Shown: one piece after another, positions 46,193-56,509 of the stretch
Position numbering within the stretch: position 1 is the stretch's first letter
Layout: every line of letters begins with the position of its first letter
Assembly (NCBI RefSeq): GCF_004551525.1
Contig: NZ_SATR01000023.1
Location: 16,295-80,294 of the forward strand
Source: Vibrio ouci
GTDB taxonomy: Bacteria > Pseudomonadota > Gammaproteobacteria > Enterobacterales > Vibrionaceae
DNA length: 64,000 nt
Reading direction: 5' to 3'
Position numbers and translations under genes: made by a program
Notes under the pieces: model-generated
The model's input: the letters and a program-made list of their open reading frames with translations, nothing else
The model's database searches: none
What the model was told of the DNA's origin: nothing

Positions 46193-47305
46193 TTGAGCAA
46201 TAAAATTGTAACTCTAGAAATCAATCTAGAACCTTCTGACAATCGCCGTCTAGCTAGCCTTTGCGGTCCTTTCGACGATAATATCAAGCACTTAGAACGT
46301 CGCTTAGGCGTTGAAATCAGCTACCGTGGTAACTTCTTTACCATCGTAGGCAAGCCACATACCAGTGCTGCAGCGCTTGAAATCATTAAAACACTTTACG
46401 TCAATACGGCACCTGTTCGCGGCAATATTCCTGATGTTGAACCAGACGAAATCCATCTTGCGATTAAAGAAACAGGTGTCCTAGAACAAGATCTAGAAGC
46501 GAGCTTCGAGCACGGCAAAGAAGTGTTCATCAAGACCAAAAAAGGCGTCATCAAACCGCGTACGCCAAACCAAGGTCAATACTTGATGAACATGGTTACC
46601 CATGACATCTCTTTCGGTATTGGTCCGGCAGGTACAGGTAAAACGTACCTAGCAGTTGCCGCTGCAGTCGACGCACTAGAGCGCCAAGAAATTCGTCGCA
46701 TTTTGCTTACTCGCCCAGCAGTCGAAGCAGGTGAAAAGCTCGGCTTCCTACCAGGTGACTTAAGCCAAAAAGTCGACCCATACCTTCGTCCACTATACGA
46801 TGCCCTTTTTGAAATGTTAGGCTTTGAAAAGGTAGAGAAACTGATTGAGCGTAACGTTATTGAGGTTGCACCGCTGGCTTATATGCGTGGTCGTACACTA
46901 AACGACGCATTCATCATCTTAGATGAAAGCCAAAACACCACCGTAGAACAAATGAAGATGTTCTTAACGCGTATCGGCTTCAACTCTCGCGCGGTGATTA
47001 CTGGTGATATCACTCAGATTGACTTACCGCGCGGGGCGAAATCAGGCCTGCGTCATGCGATCGAAGTGTTAAGTGATGTCGATGATATCAGCTTCAACTT
47101 CTTCTTAGCTGATGATGTTGTTCGCCACCCTGTGGTAGCGCGCATCGTTAACGCTTATGAGAAGTGGGAAGCGAAAGATCAGAAAGAGCGTAAAGAACGT
47201 GACCGCATCCGCCGTGAAGAACGTGAGGCTCAGCAGGCAGCTAACCAAGCGCTAGTTGACGCCGCGGCAACGGTAAGCAATACGACGGCAAAAGAGAGTA
47301 ACTAA
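46193..47305 (+). CDS. ybeZ: PhoH-like ATPase YbeZ
   Basis: A PhoH-family nucleotide-binding protein linked to RNA metabolism and ribosome quality control together with YbeY. The 370-residue protein starts with TTG (46193), because no ATG lies before the first conserved stretch and AGAGG sits just upstream. The Walker A motif is [19 protein letters not shown] (residues about 144-151), followed by [20 protein letters not shown] and the Walker [20 protein letters not shown]. The C-terminus is a charged helix ([20 protein letters not shown]). ybeY starts two bases after the stop. Confidence 0.94.
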   Translation: MSNKIVTLEINLEPSDNRRLASLCGPFDDNIKHLERRLGVEISYRGNFFTIVGKPHTSAAALEIIKTLYVNTAPVRGNIPDVEPDEIHLAIKETGVLEQDLEASFEHGKEVFIKTKKGVIKPRTPNQGQYLMNMVTHDISFGIGPAGTGKTYLAVAAAVDALERQEIRRILLTRPAVEAGEKLGFLPGDLSQKVDPYLRPLYDALFEMLGFEKVEKLIERNVIEVAPLAYMRGRTLNDAFIILDESQNTTVEQMKMFLTRIGFNSRAVITGDITQIDLPRGAKSGLRHAIEVLSDVDDISFNFFLADDVVRHPVVARIVNAYEKWEAKDQKERKERDRIRREEREAQQAANQALVDAAATVSNTTAKESN

Positions 47306-47307
47306 GC

Positions 47308-47772
47308 ATGAGTATTGAACTGGATCTGCAATTAGCTGTCGAAGATGAAAACGGCTTACCGACTTTTGACGATATTCATCTCTGGTTAAGCTCTGCTGTG
47401 ACAAGCTTTCAACCACAGGCCGAAGTAACGGTTCGTTTAGTGGATGAAGAAGAAAGCCACCAGCTTAATCATGACTACCGTGGCAAAGACAAGCCAACCA
47501 ATGTGCTTTCTTTTCCGTTTGAAGCGCCTCCGGGCATTGAGATGGATTTATTGGGTGATTTAATCATCTGCCGCCAAGTTGTTGAACGTGAGGCCATCGA
47601 GCAAAATAAACCGCTAATGGCGCACTGGGCGCATATGGTTGTACATGGTAGCTTGCATCTGCTAGGTTATGATCATATCGAGGATGACGAAGCTGAAGAG
47701 ATGGAGTCACTCGAAACAGAAATCATGCAACGTATGGGCTTTAATGACCCCTACATTGATGAGAAAGAGTAG
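47308..47772 (+). CDS. ybeY: Endoribonuclease YbeY
   Basis: YbeY is a zinc-dependent RNase that matures the 3' end of 16S rRNA and takes part in ribosome quality control. The 154-residue protein carries the signature metal site H113-H117-H123 in [20 protein letters not shown], preceded by [18 protein letters not shown] and [15 protein letters not shown]. It lies 2 bases after ybeZ. The gap to corC is 72 bases and contains an 18-base palindromic repeat. Confidence 0.96.
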   Translation: MSIELDLQLAVEDENGLPTFDDIHLWLSSAVTSFQPQAEVTVRLVDEEESHQLNHDYRGKDKPTNVLSFPFEAPPGIEMDLLGDLIICRQVVEREAIEQNKPLMAHWAHMVVHGSLHLLGYDHIEDDEAEEMESLETEIMQRMGFNDPYIDEKE

Positions 47773-47774
47773 TG

Positions 47775-47792
47775 TAAGTAATCTTACTTAGC
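47775..47792. repeat. 18-base palindromic motif, copy 2
   Basis: TAAGTAATCTTACTTAGC again, identical to 43116-43133, here just after the ybeY stop codon, with arms TAAGTAA and TTACTTA around TC. Confidence 0.7.
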
Positions 47793-47844
47793 ACTGCTGA
47801 CGTGAGCTATCACACATCTGATAGCGTTACTTAAATGAGAAACA

Positions 47845-48744
47845 ATGAACGAAGACAATTCGCCCTCTTCTCTAGAAGGTAAGAAAGAAAAATCTGAAGG
47901 TCCGAGTAGAAAGTCCTTCTTCGGACGCCTAGGGCAAATTTTTCAAGGTGAACCAAAAGATCGCCAAGAGCTTGTGGAAGTATTCCGCGACTCAGAAGAA
48001 AATGACCTGATCGACCACGACACCCGCGACATGCTAGAAGGTGTTATGGAGATCTCTGAAATGCGTGTGCGTGACATCATGTTACCGCGTTCGCAAATGG
48101 TTACGGTTGATCGCAGTGACGATTTAGACACTCTAATTAACCTCATCACTGATGCTCAGCACTCTCGCTACCCAGTTATCAGTGAAGATAAAGACCATGT
48201 AGAAGGCATTCTGCTTGCGAAGGACTTACTTAAATACTTAGGCTCTGGCAGCGAACCATTTGATATCGAACAAGTTATCCGTCCAGCGGTAGTTGTTCCT
48301 GAAAGTAAGCGTGTAGACCGCCTACTGAAAGAGTTCCGTGAAGAACGTTATCACATGTCTATCGTTGTCGATGAGTTTGGTGGGGTCTCTGGCCTTGTGA
48401 CTATCGAGGATATTCTGGAAGAAATCGTTGGTGAAATCGAAGACGAATTCGACGATGAAGAAGAACTGGATATTCGCAAACTAAGCAAACACACATTTGC
48501 AGTGAAAGCTCTGACGACAATCGAAGAGTTCAATGACACTTTCAACACATCATTTAGTGATGAAGAAGTCGATACTGTAGGTGGTATGGTAATGACTTCG
48601 TTTGGTCATCTGCCATCACGCGGTGAAGTCGTCGAAATTGAAGGGTATAACTTCAAAGTGACCTCTGCTGACAACCGTCGTGTGTTACAGCTACAAGTGA
48701 CCATCCCTGACGAAGAGCTCATTACGGACTCTACCGAAGAGTAA
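47845..48744 (+). CDS. corC: CorC/YbeX-family CBS protein
   Basis: CorC (YbeX) is a cytoplasmic CBS-domain protein linked to magnesium/cobalt homeostasis and to ribosome function with YbeY. The 299-residue protein has two CBS motifs ([20 protein letters not shown] and [20 protein letters not shown], with an acidic cluster after the second). The C-terminal CorC/HlyC domain follows ([40 protein letters not shown]). No membrane segment is present, as in E. coli CorC. Gene order ybeZ-ybeY-corC-lnt is the usual one. Confidence 0.95.
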   Translation: MNEDNSPSSLEGKKEKSEGPSRKSFFGRLGQIFQGEPKDRQELVEVFRDSEENDLIDHDTRDMLEGVMEISEMRVRDIMLPRSQMVTVDRSDDLDTLINLITDAQHSRYPVISEDKDHVEGILLAKDLLKYLGSGSEPFDIEQVIRPAVVVPESKRVDRLLKEFREERYHMSIVVDEFGGVSGLVTIEDILEEIVGEIEDEFDDEEELDIRKLSKHTFAVKALTTIEEFNDTFNTSFSDEEVDTVGGMVMTSFGHLPSRGEVVEIEGYNFKVTSADNRRVLQLQVTIPDEELITDSTEE

Positions 48745-48782
48745 CGCTACGCTCCCTAGCGGGAACAAAAAGAATAATACCG

Positions 48783-50291
48783 ATGATCAATTCCTTTTTT
48801 CATCGCCTCAAACGGCCGCTCGCGGCCGTTTTTGTTGGCGCATCCACGACACTTGCCTTTGCTCCTTACGAGCTATGGCCTATCGCTTTTATCAGCCCTG
48901 CTCTGCTTCTTTTACTGATCCACCAGCAATCCGCTAAGCGCGCGCTCTGGATTGGTTATGCTTGGGGACTAGGTCAATTTGCAACCGGCGTCAGTTGGGT
49001 GCACGTCAGTATTGATAACTTCGGTGGCATGCCAAAGATAGCCAGTGTATTTTTAATGTCACTGCTTATCGGCTACCTTGCCATTTATTCGGCGCTCTTT
49101 TCTTGGAGCCTGAATCGTTTCTTTCCTAACGGTAATCGTACCCGCTATTTGTTAGCGGCCCCGGCTCTTTGGCTCATTTTTGATTGGCTACGCGGCTGGG
49201 TTATGACCGGTTTTCCTTGGTTATGGTTGGGCTACAGTCAAATCGAAAGTCCACTGGCTAACTTCGCCCCAATTGGTGGTGTTGAGCTGCTCACTTTACT
49301 TGTGGTTGTGAGTGCTGGTGCTATTGCCTACTCAGCGCTAAACCGACAGTGGCTGCACCTAGTGATCCCAGCCGTTATTGTCATGACTGGCTACGGATTG
49401 CAGTCGGCCCAGTGGGTGACGCCTAACCCCGAAAAGACCACTAAGGTCGCTCTGATTCAAGGCAATGTTCCTCAAGAGCTAAAGTGGAAACCGAGTGAGC
49501 GCTGGCCAACCATCATGAAGTACACCGATCTGACCCGAGAAAACTGGGATGCAGACATCATCATTTGGCCTGAAGCAGCAATCCCTGCTTTTGAGTTTGA
49601 GATTTCATCGTTCTTACGCAACTTAGATGCCGCCGCTCGTATGAATAACAGCGCGGTTATTACAGGTATCGTAAACCAAGGTGAAGATAAGCAGTTTTAC
49701 AACAGCATTTTGACCCTGGGCCAAACCCCTTACGGTGATTACAGCTATGACATGGACAAGCGCTACCACAAACATCACCTACTTCCATTTGGTGAGTTTG
49801 TCCCGTTTGAAAATATCTTAAGGCCGATAGCGCCCTTCTTTAATTTACCAATGTCTTCGTTTAGCCGCGGTGATTTTATCCAGCCGAACATCAGCGCCAA
49901 CAATAAGCAGATGGCGCCAGCGCTATGTTATGAAATCATCTTTAACGAGCAAGTCAGACAAAACGTCAATGACCAAACCGATTACATTCTCACACTGTCT
50001 AACGATGCGTGGTTTGGTAAATCGATTGGTCCGTTACAGCATATGGAAATTGCCCGTATGCGCGCTCTTGAATTAGGAAAGCCCGTGATTCGCGCGACCA
50101 ACAACGGCCTCACCGCTGTGACTGACTATTTGGGTCATATCACTGCGCAAGTGCCACAGTTTGAAACCGCCGTATTAAGAGCAGAAATCACATCTACCAC
50201 AGGTGAAACACCTTATCGACAAGTGGGGACCTGGCCGCTGTATATATGGGTGGTGTTGAGTCTGGTTGTTGGTTGGAAGTTAAGAGACTAG
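48783..50291 (+). CDS. lnt: Apolipoprotein N-acyltransferase Lnt
   Basis: Lnt adds the third acyl chain to lipoproteins at the inner membrane. The 502-residue protein has about eight hydrophobic helices in the first half and a periplasmic nitrilase-type domain with the catalytic triad: a Glu in [15 protein letters not shown], a Lys in [19 protein letters not shown] and a Cys in [14 protein letters not shown]. The C-terminus ends in a further membrane helix. It is the last gene of the miaB-region group and is followed by a terminator. Confidence 0.97.
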   Translation: MINSFFHRLKRPLAAVFVGASTTLAFAPYELWPIAFISPALLLLLIHQQSAKRALWIGYAWGLGQFATGVSWVHVSIDNFGGMPKIASVFLMSLLIGYLAIYSALFSWSLNRFFPNGNRTRYLLAAPALWLIFDWLRGWVMTGFPWLWLGYSQIESPLANFAPIGGVELLTLLVVVSAGAIAYSALNRQWLHLVIPAVIVMTGYGLQSAQWVTPNPEKTTKVALIQGNVPQELKWKPSERWPTIMKYTDLTRENWDADIIIWPEAAIPAFEFEISSFLRNLDAAARMNNSAVITGIVNQGEDKQFYNSILTLGQTPYGDYSYDMDKRYHKHHLLPFGEFVPFENILRPIAPFFNLPMSSFSRGDFIQPNISANNKQMAPALCYEIIFNEQVRQNVNDQTDYILTLSNDAWFGKSIGPLQHMEIARMRALELGKPVIRATNNGLTAVTDYLGHITAQVPQFETAVLRAEITSTTGETPYRQVGTWPLYIWVVLSLVVGWKLRD

Positions 50292-50303
50292 CGAGAAAAT
50301 CTT

Positions 50304-50336
50304 AGGGTTGGTGTGAAAACATCAACCCTTCTTTTT
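50304..50336 (+). terminator. Terminator after lnt
   Basis: AGGGTTGGTG and CATCAACCCT pair with one G-T wobble around TGAAAA, followed by TCTTTTTC. Confidence 0.85.
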
Positions 50337-50354
50337 CTGTCCTCCTCTAGAAGA

Positions 50355-50441
50355 AGGAACGACCGAGTTGGAGGTCTTTTGAGGCGAGTAGGATGCTTAA
50401 TGAGATTCCCTACTCGCTCCTTCGTCACTCTATGGAATGAC
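50355..50441. repeat. REP-like palindromic repeat, copy 1
   Basis: An 87-base unit ending in CTTCGTCACTCTATGGAATGAC. It contains the inverted arms GGCGAGTAGG and CCCTACTCGC at about 50383-50416. The unit recurs 121 bases further on. Confidence 0.75.
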
Positions 50442-50475
50442 GCTTCTTATTTTATCATTGTCATCTCCGAGAATG

Positions 50476-50562
50476 AGGGACGAGTAAGTTGGCGAGCTCT
50501 TGAGGCGAGTAGAATACTTAGGGAGATTCCCTACTCGCACCTTCGTCACTCTATGGAATGAC
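50476..50562. repeat. REP-like palindromic repeat, copy 2
   Basis: Second copy, offset 121 bases from the first, with the same end (CTATGGAATGAC) and arms. The last 60 bases of the two copies differ at only a few positions. The pair lies between the lnt terminator and the ybeL stop, two convergent genes. Confidence 0.75.
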
Positions 50563-50587
50563 AGTTATTGTCTAATTGGGTAAAGCT

Positions 50588-51058
50588 CTACGGTTTTAAT
50601 GGCTGGCGACTAAATCCCTTACAGCCACATTTGGTACATGGGATGATAACCGTTGGGTGGTTGTATTGGGTTTTATGCCCACACTCATCACAGACTAAAT
50701 GACCCAAACCAATCACTTCACCAGCTTGGTAAAGACCTTGATGCTCTAAGTCTTGGAACAACTCCACCCATTCCACTTTGGTTCGGTCAGTGATATCAAG
50801 CAAACCTTGCCAAATAGAGTCAGCAACCATCAGGTAAAATGGGCCGCCTTTAGAATCTTCATAGCTGTCTGCGAACTCTTTCAAGTCTGACTTAACGTAC
50901 GCTGAAACCAACGCCACTTCATCTTTTGTCAGGTCATTAGCTGCCTGCGCCACTTTCCCTGATGTTTCAATGACGTGGTTCACTTCATCAGGGCTATGTT
51001 TGAGCGTTTCAACCACGTCATCTAGCATCTCTTCATAACCAGCTTTGCGTTTTGGCAT
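50588..51058 (-). CDS. ybeL: Zinc-ribbon protein YbeL (DUF1451)
   Basis: A 156-residue cytoplasmic protein of unknown function with a C-terminal zinc ribbon of two Cys pairs (HLVCDECGHKTQYNH and IIPCTKCGCKGFSRQP). The first part is helical and acidic, with YEEMLDDVVETLKHSPDEV. The start is MPKRKAG at 51058, with a perfect GAGGAGG upstream; the track's longer frame starts five codons earlier. It lies upstream of leuS and divergent from it, as in E. coli. Confidence 0.88.
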   Translation of the reverse strand: MPKRKAGYEEMLDDVVETLKHSPDEVNHVIETSGKVAQAANDLTKDEVALVSAYVKSDLKEFADSYEDSKGGPFYLMVADSIWQGLLDITDRTKVEWVELFQDLEHQGLYQAGEVIGLGHLVCDECGHKTQYNHPTVIIPCTKCGCKGFSRQPLKP

Positions 51059-51215
51059 AGCGAACCTCCTCAAGATTCCAATCCATGTGCTCCCCTAAAT
51101 AGAAGTATGACGGGGATAGCTATTGTTGTACCTCGTTCCTTTAGGTATTCTATGACGATCTATTTAAGTCTGTTCTAACCGAACTCACAAATTCCAAGAT
51201 AACCGGACATCATCG

Positions 51216-53807
51216 ATGCAAGAACAATACAACCCGCAAGATATTGAACAGAAAGTTCAACAGCACTGGGACAACAACAAGACCTTTGTTGTAAGTGAAG
51301 ACCCAAACAAAGAAAAATTCTACTGTCTATCTATGTTCCCTTACCCAAGTGGCCGACTGCACATGGGTCACGTGCGTAACTACACTATCGGTGATGTAGT
51401 CTCTCGTTTCCAACGCCTGCAAGGTAAAAACGTAATGCAACCAATCGGTTGGGATGCGTTTGGTCTACCTGCTGAAAACGCAGCAGTAAAAAACAACACT
51501 GCGCCAGCGCCATGGACTTACGAAAACATTGAGTACATGAAGAACCAACTTAAGCTGCTAGGCTTTGGTTACGATTGGAACCGTGAATTCGCAACGTGTA
51601 CCCCTGAGTACTACCGTTGGGAGCAAGAGTTCTTCACGAAGCTTTACAACAAAGGCCTAGTGTACAAGAAGACTTCTTCAGTTAACTGGTGTCCTAACGA
51701 CCAAACCGTTCTAGCTAACGAACAGGTTGAAGACGGTTGCTGCTGGCGTTGTGATACGCCTGTAGAACAAAAGAAGATTCCACAGTGGTTCATTAAGATC
51801 ACTGAGTACGCTCAGGAGCTACTAGACGATCTAGACAACCTTGAAGGTTGGCCTGAGATGGTTAAGACCATGCAGCGCAACTGGATTGGCCGCTCTGAAG
51901 GTGTTGAGCTCTCTTTCGCTGTTAACGGTGAAGAAGCGCCTCTAGAAGTGTACACAACGCGTCCTGACACACTAATGGGTGTTTCTTACGTTGGTATCGC
52001 TGCTGGTCACCCACTTGCAGAGAAAGCATCTAAGAACAACCCAGAGCTTGCTGCATTCGTTGAAGAATGTCGTAACACTAAAGTTGCTGAAGCTGAACTA
52101 GCAACGATGGAAAAGAAAGGCATGGATACTGGCCTAACCGCTGTCCACCCTCTTAATGGTCGTGTTGTTCCTGTTTACGTAGCAAACTTTGTTCTGATGG
52201 ATTACGGCACAGGTGCGGTAATGGCGGTTCCAGCTCACGATCAACGTGACTACGAGTTCGCGACTAAGTACGGTCTAGATATCATCCCTGTAATCAAGCC
52301 TGCTGACGGCAGCGAGCTAAACATCGCTGAAGAAGCATACACAGAGAAAGGCGTGCTGTTCGACTCAGGTGAGTTCGACGGTCTTGAGTTCCAAGCAGCA
52401 TTCGACGCAATTGCTGCGAAACTAGAAGCAGAAGGCAAAGGCACTAAGACTGTTAACTTCCGTCTACGTGACTGGGGTGTATCTCGTCAACGTTACTGGG
52501 GTGCTCCAATCCCAATGGTAACAACTGAAGATGGTGAAGTTCACCCAGTACCAGCTGACCAACTACCAGTAATCCTTCCAGAAGACGTGGTAATGGACGG
52601 CGTAACGAGCCCAATCAAAGCTGACAAAGAATGGGCGAAGACAACTTTCAACGGCGAACCGGCTCTACGTGAGACAGATACGTTCGATACGTTCATGGAG
52701 TCTTCTTGGTACTACGCACGTTACTGTTCACCACAAGCTGACGACATCCTAGATCCAGAAAAAGCGAACTACTGGCTACCAGTAGACCAGTACATCGGTG
52801 GTATCGAGCACGCTTGTATGCACCTACTGTACTCTCGTTTCTTCCACAAACTACTACGTGACGCTGGTTACGTAACGTCTGACGAGCCGTTCAAGCAGCT
52901 ACTATGTCAAGGCATGGTTCTAGCGGATGCGTTCTACTTCGAGAACGACAAAGGCGGTAAAGAGTGGGTTGCTCCAACTGACGTTGCTGTAGAGCGTGAC
53001 GGTAAAGGCCGCATCACTTCTGCAAAAGACAACGAAGGCCGTGACGTAACGCACTCAGGCATGATCAAGATGTCTAAGTCGAAGAACAACGGTATCGATC
53101 CACAAGAGATGGTAGACAAGTACGGTGCTGACACAGTACGTCTATTTATGATGTTTGCATCACCTGCTGACATGACACTTGAGTGGCAAGAATCTGGCGT
53201 TGAAGGTGCAAACCGCTTCCTGAAACGTGTTTGGAAACTGGTTAACGAGCACGCATCAAAAGGCGCGGCAGAAGCTGTTGATACTTCAGCGCTATCTGGC
53301 GACCAAAAAGCTCTACGTCGTGACGTCCACAAGACTATCGCGAAAGTGACGGACGATGTTGCTCGTCGCCAAACGTTTAACACGGCAATCGCTGCGATCA
53401 TGGAACTGATGAACAAGCTAGCGAAAGCGCCTCAAGAGTCAGCGCAAGATCGTGCAATCCTAGATGAAGCACTAAAAGCAGTCGTAGCAATGCTTTACCC
53501 AATCACTCCGCACATCTCTTACGAAATGTGGGCAGGTTTGGGTCAAGGTTCTGAAGACTTAGTTGATATCGACAACGCGGCATGGCCAACTCACGATGAG
53601 AAAGCGCTAGTTGAAGACGAGAAGCTAATCATCGTTCAGGTTAACGGCAAGCTACGTGCGAAGCTGACAGTCCCTGCAGATATCTCAAAAGAAGATATTG
53701 AAGCACTAGGTCTAAACGATGAGAACGTTACTAAGTTCACAGAAGGTAAAACTGTTCGTAAAGTAATTTACGTACCAGGTAAACTTCTCAACATTGTGGC
53801 AAACTAA
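51216..53807 (+). CDS. leuS: Leucyl-tRNA synthetase
   Basis: LeuS attaches leucine to tRNA-Leu, with a CP1 domain that edits mischarged products. The 863-residue class I synthetase shows the HIGH motif ([20 protein letters not shown]), a four-Cys zinc site ([20 protein letters not shown]), and the editing domain with [16 protein letters not shown] and [20 protein letters not shown]. The KMSKS loop ([18 protein letters not shown]) and the anticodon domain follow. It heads the leuS-lptE-holA group. The terminator-like hairpin after it leaves some transcripts ending before lptE. Confidence 0.98.
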   Translation: MQEQYNPQDIEQKVQQHWDNNKTFVVSEDPNKEKFYCLSMFPYPSGRLHMGHVRNYTIGDVVSRFQRLQGKNVMQPIGWDAFGLPAENAAVKNNTAPAPWTYENIEYMKNQLKLLGFGYDWNREFATCTPEYYRWEQEFFTKLYNKGLVYKKTSSVNWCPNDQTVLANEQVEDGCCWRCDTPVEQKKIPQWFIKITEYAQELLDDLDNLEGWPEMVKTMQRNWIGRSEGVELSFAVNGEEAPLEVYTTRPDTLMGVSYVGIAAGHPLAEKASKNNPELAAFVEECRNTKVAEAELATMEKKGMDTGLTAVHPLNGRVVPVYVANFVLMDYGTGAVMAVPAHDQRDYEFATKYGLDIIPVIKPADGSELNIAEEAYTEKGVLFDSGEFDGLEFQAAFDAIAAKLEAEGKGTKTVNFRLRDWGVSRQRYWGAPIPMVTTEDGEVHPVPADQLPVILPEDVVMDGVTSPIKADKEWAKTTFNGEPALRETDTFDTFMESSWYYARYCSPQADDILDPEKANYWLPVDQYIGGIEHACMHLLYSRFFHKLLRDAGYVTSDEPFKQLLCQGMVLADAFYFENDKGGKEWVAPTDVAVERDGKGRITSAKDNEGRDVTHSGMIKMSKSKNNGIDPQEMVDKYGADTVRLFMMFASPADMTLEWQESGVEGANRFLKRVWKLVNEHASKGAAEAVDTSALSGDQKALRRDVHKTIAKVTDDVARRQTFNTAIAAIMELMNKLAKAPQESAQDRAILDEALKAVVAMLYPITPHISYEMWAGLGQGSEDLVDIDNAAWPTHDEKALVEDEKLIIVQVNGKLRAKLTVPADISKEDIEALGLNDENVTKFTEGKTVRKVIYVPGKLLNIVAN

Positions 53808-53844
53808 TAAATTGCGGCGAACTAATCGCTGTTAAATAAGTCAT

Positions 53845-53894
53845 AAGCAGGGTAACTCTGTTCTCTTGAACAAAAGCATTACCCTGCTTTATTT
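53845..53894 (+). terminator. Long-loop hairpin after leuS
   Basis: AAGCAGGGTAA (53845-53855) and TTACCCTGCTT (53879-53889) pair perfectly around a 23-base loop, with a T-rich tail. It is a weaker terminator because of the long loop. Confidence 0.65.
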
Positions 53895-53969
53895 ATCTTA
53901 AGGTTTTAGCCTCTACTCAAGGCATAGAATCGTAAGATAAATATTCCAATAATCGAGAGCCCTATATCC

Positions 53970-54620
53970 ATGTTTCATAGCGCATCACGCCTGATCTCAA
54001 AGTCATCAATCAAGCTAACCAGTGTTGTTCTAATGGCCAGCCTTCTATCTGCTTGTGGTTTCCATCTTCGCGGTGATTATTCTGTACCAGAAGAGCTAGA
54101 AACAATGTCTCTAACCAGTTATGACCAATACAGCACCTTTACTCGCATGATGAAAGGCCAACTGCGTATGAGTGAAATCGAAGTTATTCCACCTGCAGCA
54201 AACGTTCCTAACCTTCACCTAGTGAGTGAAGGCGTTGGTGAACGTACTCTATCTCTATACCAAAATACCCGCGCAGCAGAAAAAGAACTGACGTTCCGCA
54301 CTTCTTACCGTGTGACGATTCCAGACCTTGGAACAAAAACTTTCTCAACCAGCGTAACGCGTAGTTACCTAGATAACCCGCTAACTGCCCTTGCGAAATC
54401 GGTAGAACGCGACATGATCGAAGACGAAATGCGTAAACTTGCCGCAACGCAAATCATTCGCCAGATGGGCCGTTTAAGAGCCGATATTGAAGCTAATGAA
54501 CTGCTTGAGCAAGAACAAGAAGCTCAGTTGAAAGCGGAAGAAGAGCAGTACCGAGTGAAAACCTTCTACACTGAAGATGCTCAAGGTCAGACAACTTCTG
54601 AAACGCCAGTGAATCAGTAA
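53970..54620 (+). CDS. lptE: LPS-assembly lipoprotein LptE
   Basis: LptE is the lipoprotein plug of the LptD barrel, which inserts lipopolysaccharide in the outer membrane. The 216-residue protein has a signal and lipobox (TSVVLMASLLSACGFHLRGD, Cys29). The family domain follows (VPEELETMSLTSYDQYSTFT, VSEGVGERTLSLYQNTRAAE), with an extended acidic tail (EANELLEQEQEAQLKAEEEQ). E. coli LptE is shorter at that end. The gene lies between leuS and holA, its normal place, and is probably translated with holA (gap of 5 bases). Confidence 0.94.
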   Translation: MFHSASRLISKSSIKLTSVVLMASLLSACGFHLRGDYSVPEELETMSLTSYDQYSTFTRMMKGQLRMSEIEVIPPAANVPNLHLVSEGVGERTLSLYQNTRAAEKELTFRTSYRVTIPDLGTKTFSTSVTRSYLDNPLTALAKSVERDMIEDEMRKLAATQIIRQMGRLRADIEANELLEQEQEAQLKAEEEQYRVKTFYTEDAQGQTTSETPVNQ

Positions 54621-54625
54621 TTATT

Positions 54626-55639
54626 ATGCGAATTTTCGCCGACCGTTTAGTGGAGCAGCTCAATAAGCAGCTCCATCCTACTTACCTTATCTTTGGCAGT
54701 GAACCTTTACTCATTCAGGAGTCTCGCCAAGCCATTCAAAAAGCCGCCTTTGCGCAAGGTTTTGAAGAGCGCCATCGTTTTGCCATTGATAGCTCATTTG
54801 ATTGGAATGCCGTTTACGACTGCTGCCAAGCTATGAGCCTATTCTCAGCTCAACAAATCATAGAACTTGAACTACCTGAGTCTGGCGTTAACGCTGGCAT
54901 TGCCAAAGAACTGCTCTCCGTATCAGAGATGCTGCATAGCGATATTATCTTTGTGCTGATTGGCAGTAAGCTGACCAAAGCTCAAGAAAATGCTAAATGG
55001 TTTAAAGCGCTGGCAAATAATGGTTGTTGGGTAAACTGCTTATCCCCTGATATTCAAAGGTTACCCCAGTTTGTTCAAACTCGCTGCCGCGCATTAAACC
55101 TAAAACCGGATCAGGAAGCCGTGCAAATGCTTGCTCAGTGGCATGAAGGTAACCTGTTCGCATTAACCCAGAGCCTTGAGAAGCTAGCGTTACAATACCC
55201 TGATGGCATATTAAACCTAGTCAGACTGGAAGAGTCGCTAAGTCGCCATAACCACTTTACTGCTTTTCACTGGATTGATGCCCTACTTGCGGGTAAAGCA
55301 AAGCGCTCTCAAAGAATCCTCCGCCAGCTCGAAGCAGAAGGGGTAGAAAGTGTCATTTTGATCCGCACAGTGCAAAAAGAGCTAACCCAGCTTTTGAATA
55401 TGGCTAATCAAATCCAAATAAAGCCAATCGGACAGGTTTTTGAGAGTTACCGTATTTGGCAATCAAAGCGCCCACTTTATTCCGCGGCGCTAAACCGATT
55501 ACAAGCACGTAAAATAATCCAATTGCTGCAACTATTGGCCAAAATAGAGTTACTGGTAAAAACTCAGTACGATCAATCAAGCTGGCCACTACTTCACCAG
55601 TTGAGTACCGAGATTTGCCTGCCGCAAGTGAAGCTATAA
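54626..55639 (+). CDS. holA: DNA polymerase III delta subunit HolA
   Basis: HolA is the delta subunit of the clamp loader that opens the beta clamp for the replicative polymerase. The 337-residue protein shows the family N-terminus (MRIFADRLVEQLNKQLHPTY, LIFGSEPLLIQESRQAIQKA) and the AAA-like fold with FVLIGSKLTKAQENAKWFKA, then LAQWHEGNLFALTQSLEKLA and HFTAFHWIDALLAGKAKRSQ. It follows lptE by 5 bases. In E. coli nadD follows holA; here rsfS comes 72 bases later, and nadD and cobC are absent from the locus. Confidence 0.95.
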   Translation: MRIFADRLVEQLNKQLHPTYLIFGSEPLLIQESRQAIQKAAFAQGFEERHRFAIDSSFDWNAVYDCCQAMSLFSAQQIIELELPESGVNAGIAKELLSVSEMLHSDIIFVLIGSKLTKAQENAKWFKALANNGCWVNCLSPDIQRLPQFVQTRCRALNLKPDQEAVQMLAQWHEGNLFALTQSLEKLALQYPDGILNLVRLEESLSRHNHFTAFHWIDALLAGKAKRSQRILRQLEAEGVESVILIRTVQKELTQLLNMANQIQIKPIGQVFESYRIWQSKRPLYSAALNRLQARKIIQLLQLLAKIELLVKTQYDQSSWPLLHQLSTEICLPQVKL

Positions 55640-55711
55640 AAAGCGTGATATACTTCGCCGCCGCAAAATAGAAACCCGCTACAACAGCACAACATCAACG
55701 AGGACAACACC

Positions 55712-56029
55712 TTGCAACTTGAAGAGTTAAATAACTTCCTAGTCGACAAAGTAGATGACATGAAAGCCCAAGACATCAAAACAATTGATGTTCAGGGTAA
55801 ATCAAGCATTACCGATTTTATGATCGTATGTACTGGCACGTCGAAACGTCACGTCGCTTCTATCGCTGAGCACGTTGCAAAAGAATCAAAAATGGCCGGC
55901 TTAGAGCCTCTTGGCATTGATGGTGAAGCGGAAGGTGAATGGGTTGTTGTGGATATGGGCACAACCATTATTCACGTGATGCAAGAAGAACAGCGCGAGC
56001 TTTACCAACTAGAGAAGCTTTGGGGCTAA
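55712..56029 (+). CDS. rsfS: Ribosomal silencing factor RsfS
   Basis: RsfS binds ribosomal protein L14 and blocks subunit joining in slow growth. The 105-residue protein starts with TTG (55712), with AGGA eight bases upstream and no ATG before the conserved sequence; it begins [20 protein letters not shown]. The family core [20 protein letters not shown] and [20 protein letters not shown] are complete. rlmH starts three bases after the stop. The role of nadD, normally the upstream neighbour, must be covered elsewhere. Confidence 0.95.
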   Translation: MQLEELNNFLVDKVDDMKAQDIKTIDVQGKSSITDFMIVCTGTSKRHVASIAEHVAKESKMAGLEPLGIDGEAEGEWVVVDMGTTIIHVMQEEQRELYQLEKLWG

Positions 56030-56032
56030 TCG

Positions 56033-56503
56033 ATGAAGATACAGTTGATTGCCGTTGGTACAAAAATGCCAAAATGGGTGGAAGAGGGTTTTCAAGAATA
56101 CAAACGCCGCTTCCCTCATGATATGCCATTAGAACTTGTCGAAATTCCCGCCGGAAAACGCGGAAAAAATGCCGATATTGCAAGAATTCTGCAAAAAGAA
56201 GGCGAGGCAATGCTGGCAGCCGTGCCAAAAGGCAATCGAATTGTTACTCTCGACATCCCTGGTAAAAAGTGGGATACACCACAATTAGCGGAGCAACTAG
56301 AGAGCTGGAAGCTCGACGGACGTGATGTATCGATCCTTATCGGTGGTCCAGAAGGTCTCGCTCCTGCTTGTAAAGCAGCCGCAGATCAAAGCTGGTCACT
56401 ATCCGCGCTAACCTTGCCACATCCGTTAGTGCGTATTGTCATGGCAGAAAGTTTATACCGAGCGTGGAGCATTACCGCTAACCACCCGTATCACCGAGAA
56501 TAA
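56033..56503 (+). CDS. rlmH: 23S rRNA pseudouridine-1915 N3-methyltransferase RlmH
   Basis: RlmH methylates pseudouridine 1915 in helix 69 of 23S rRNA in the whole ribosome. The 156-residue SPOUT-family protein has [20 protein letters not shown] at the start, [19 protein letters not shown] in the middle, and the knotted cofactor-binding end with [20 protein letters not shown] and [20 protein letters not shown]. Length and sequence are typical. It lies between rsfS and mrdA, 3 and 6 bases from them. Confidence 0.97.
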   Translation: MKIQLIAVGTKMPKWVEEGFQEYKRRFPHDMPLELVEIPAGKRGKNADIARILQKEGEAMLAAVPKGNRIVTLDIPGKKWDTPQLAEQLESWKLDGRDVSILIGGPEGLAPACKAAADQSWSLSALTLPHPLVRIVMAESLYRAWSITANHPYHRE

Positions 56504-56509
56504 CAATAG

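Noticed and set aside
52934..53416. 160-codon minus-strand frame inside leuS
   Set aside because: Antisense shadow of leuS, Ser-rich with no recognisable domain or start signal.
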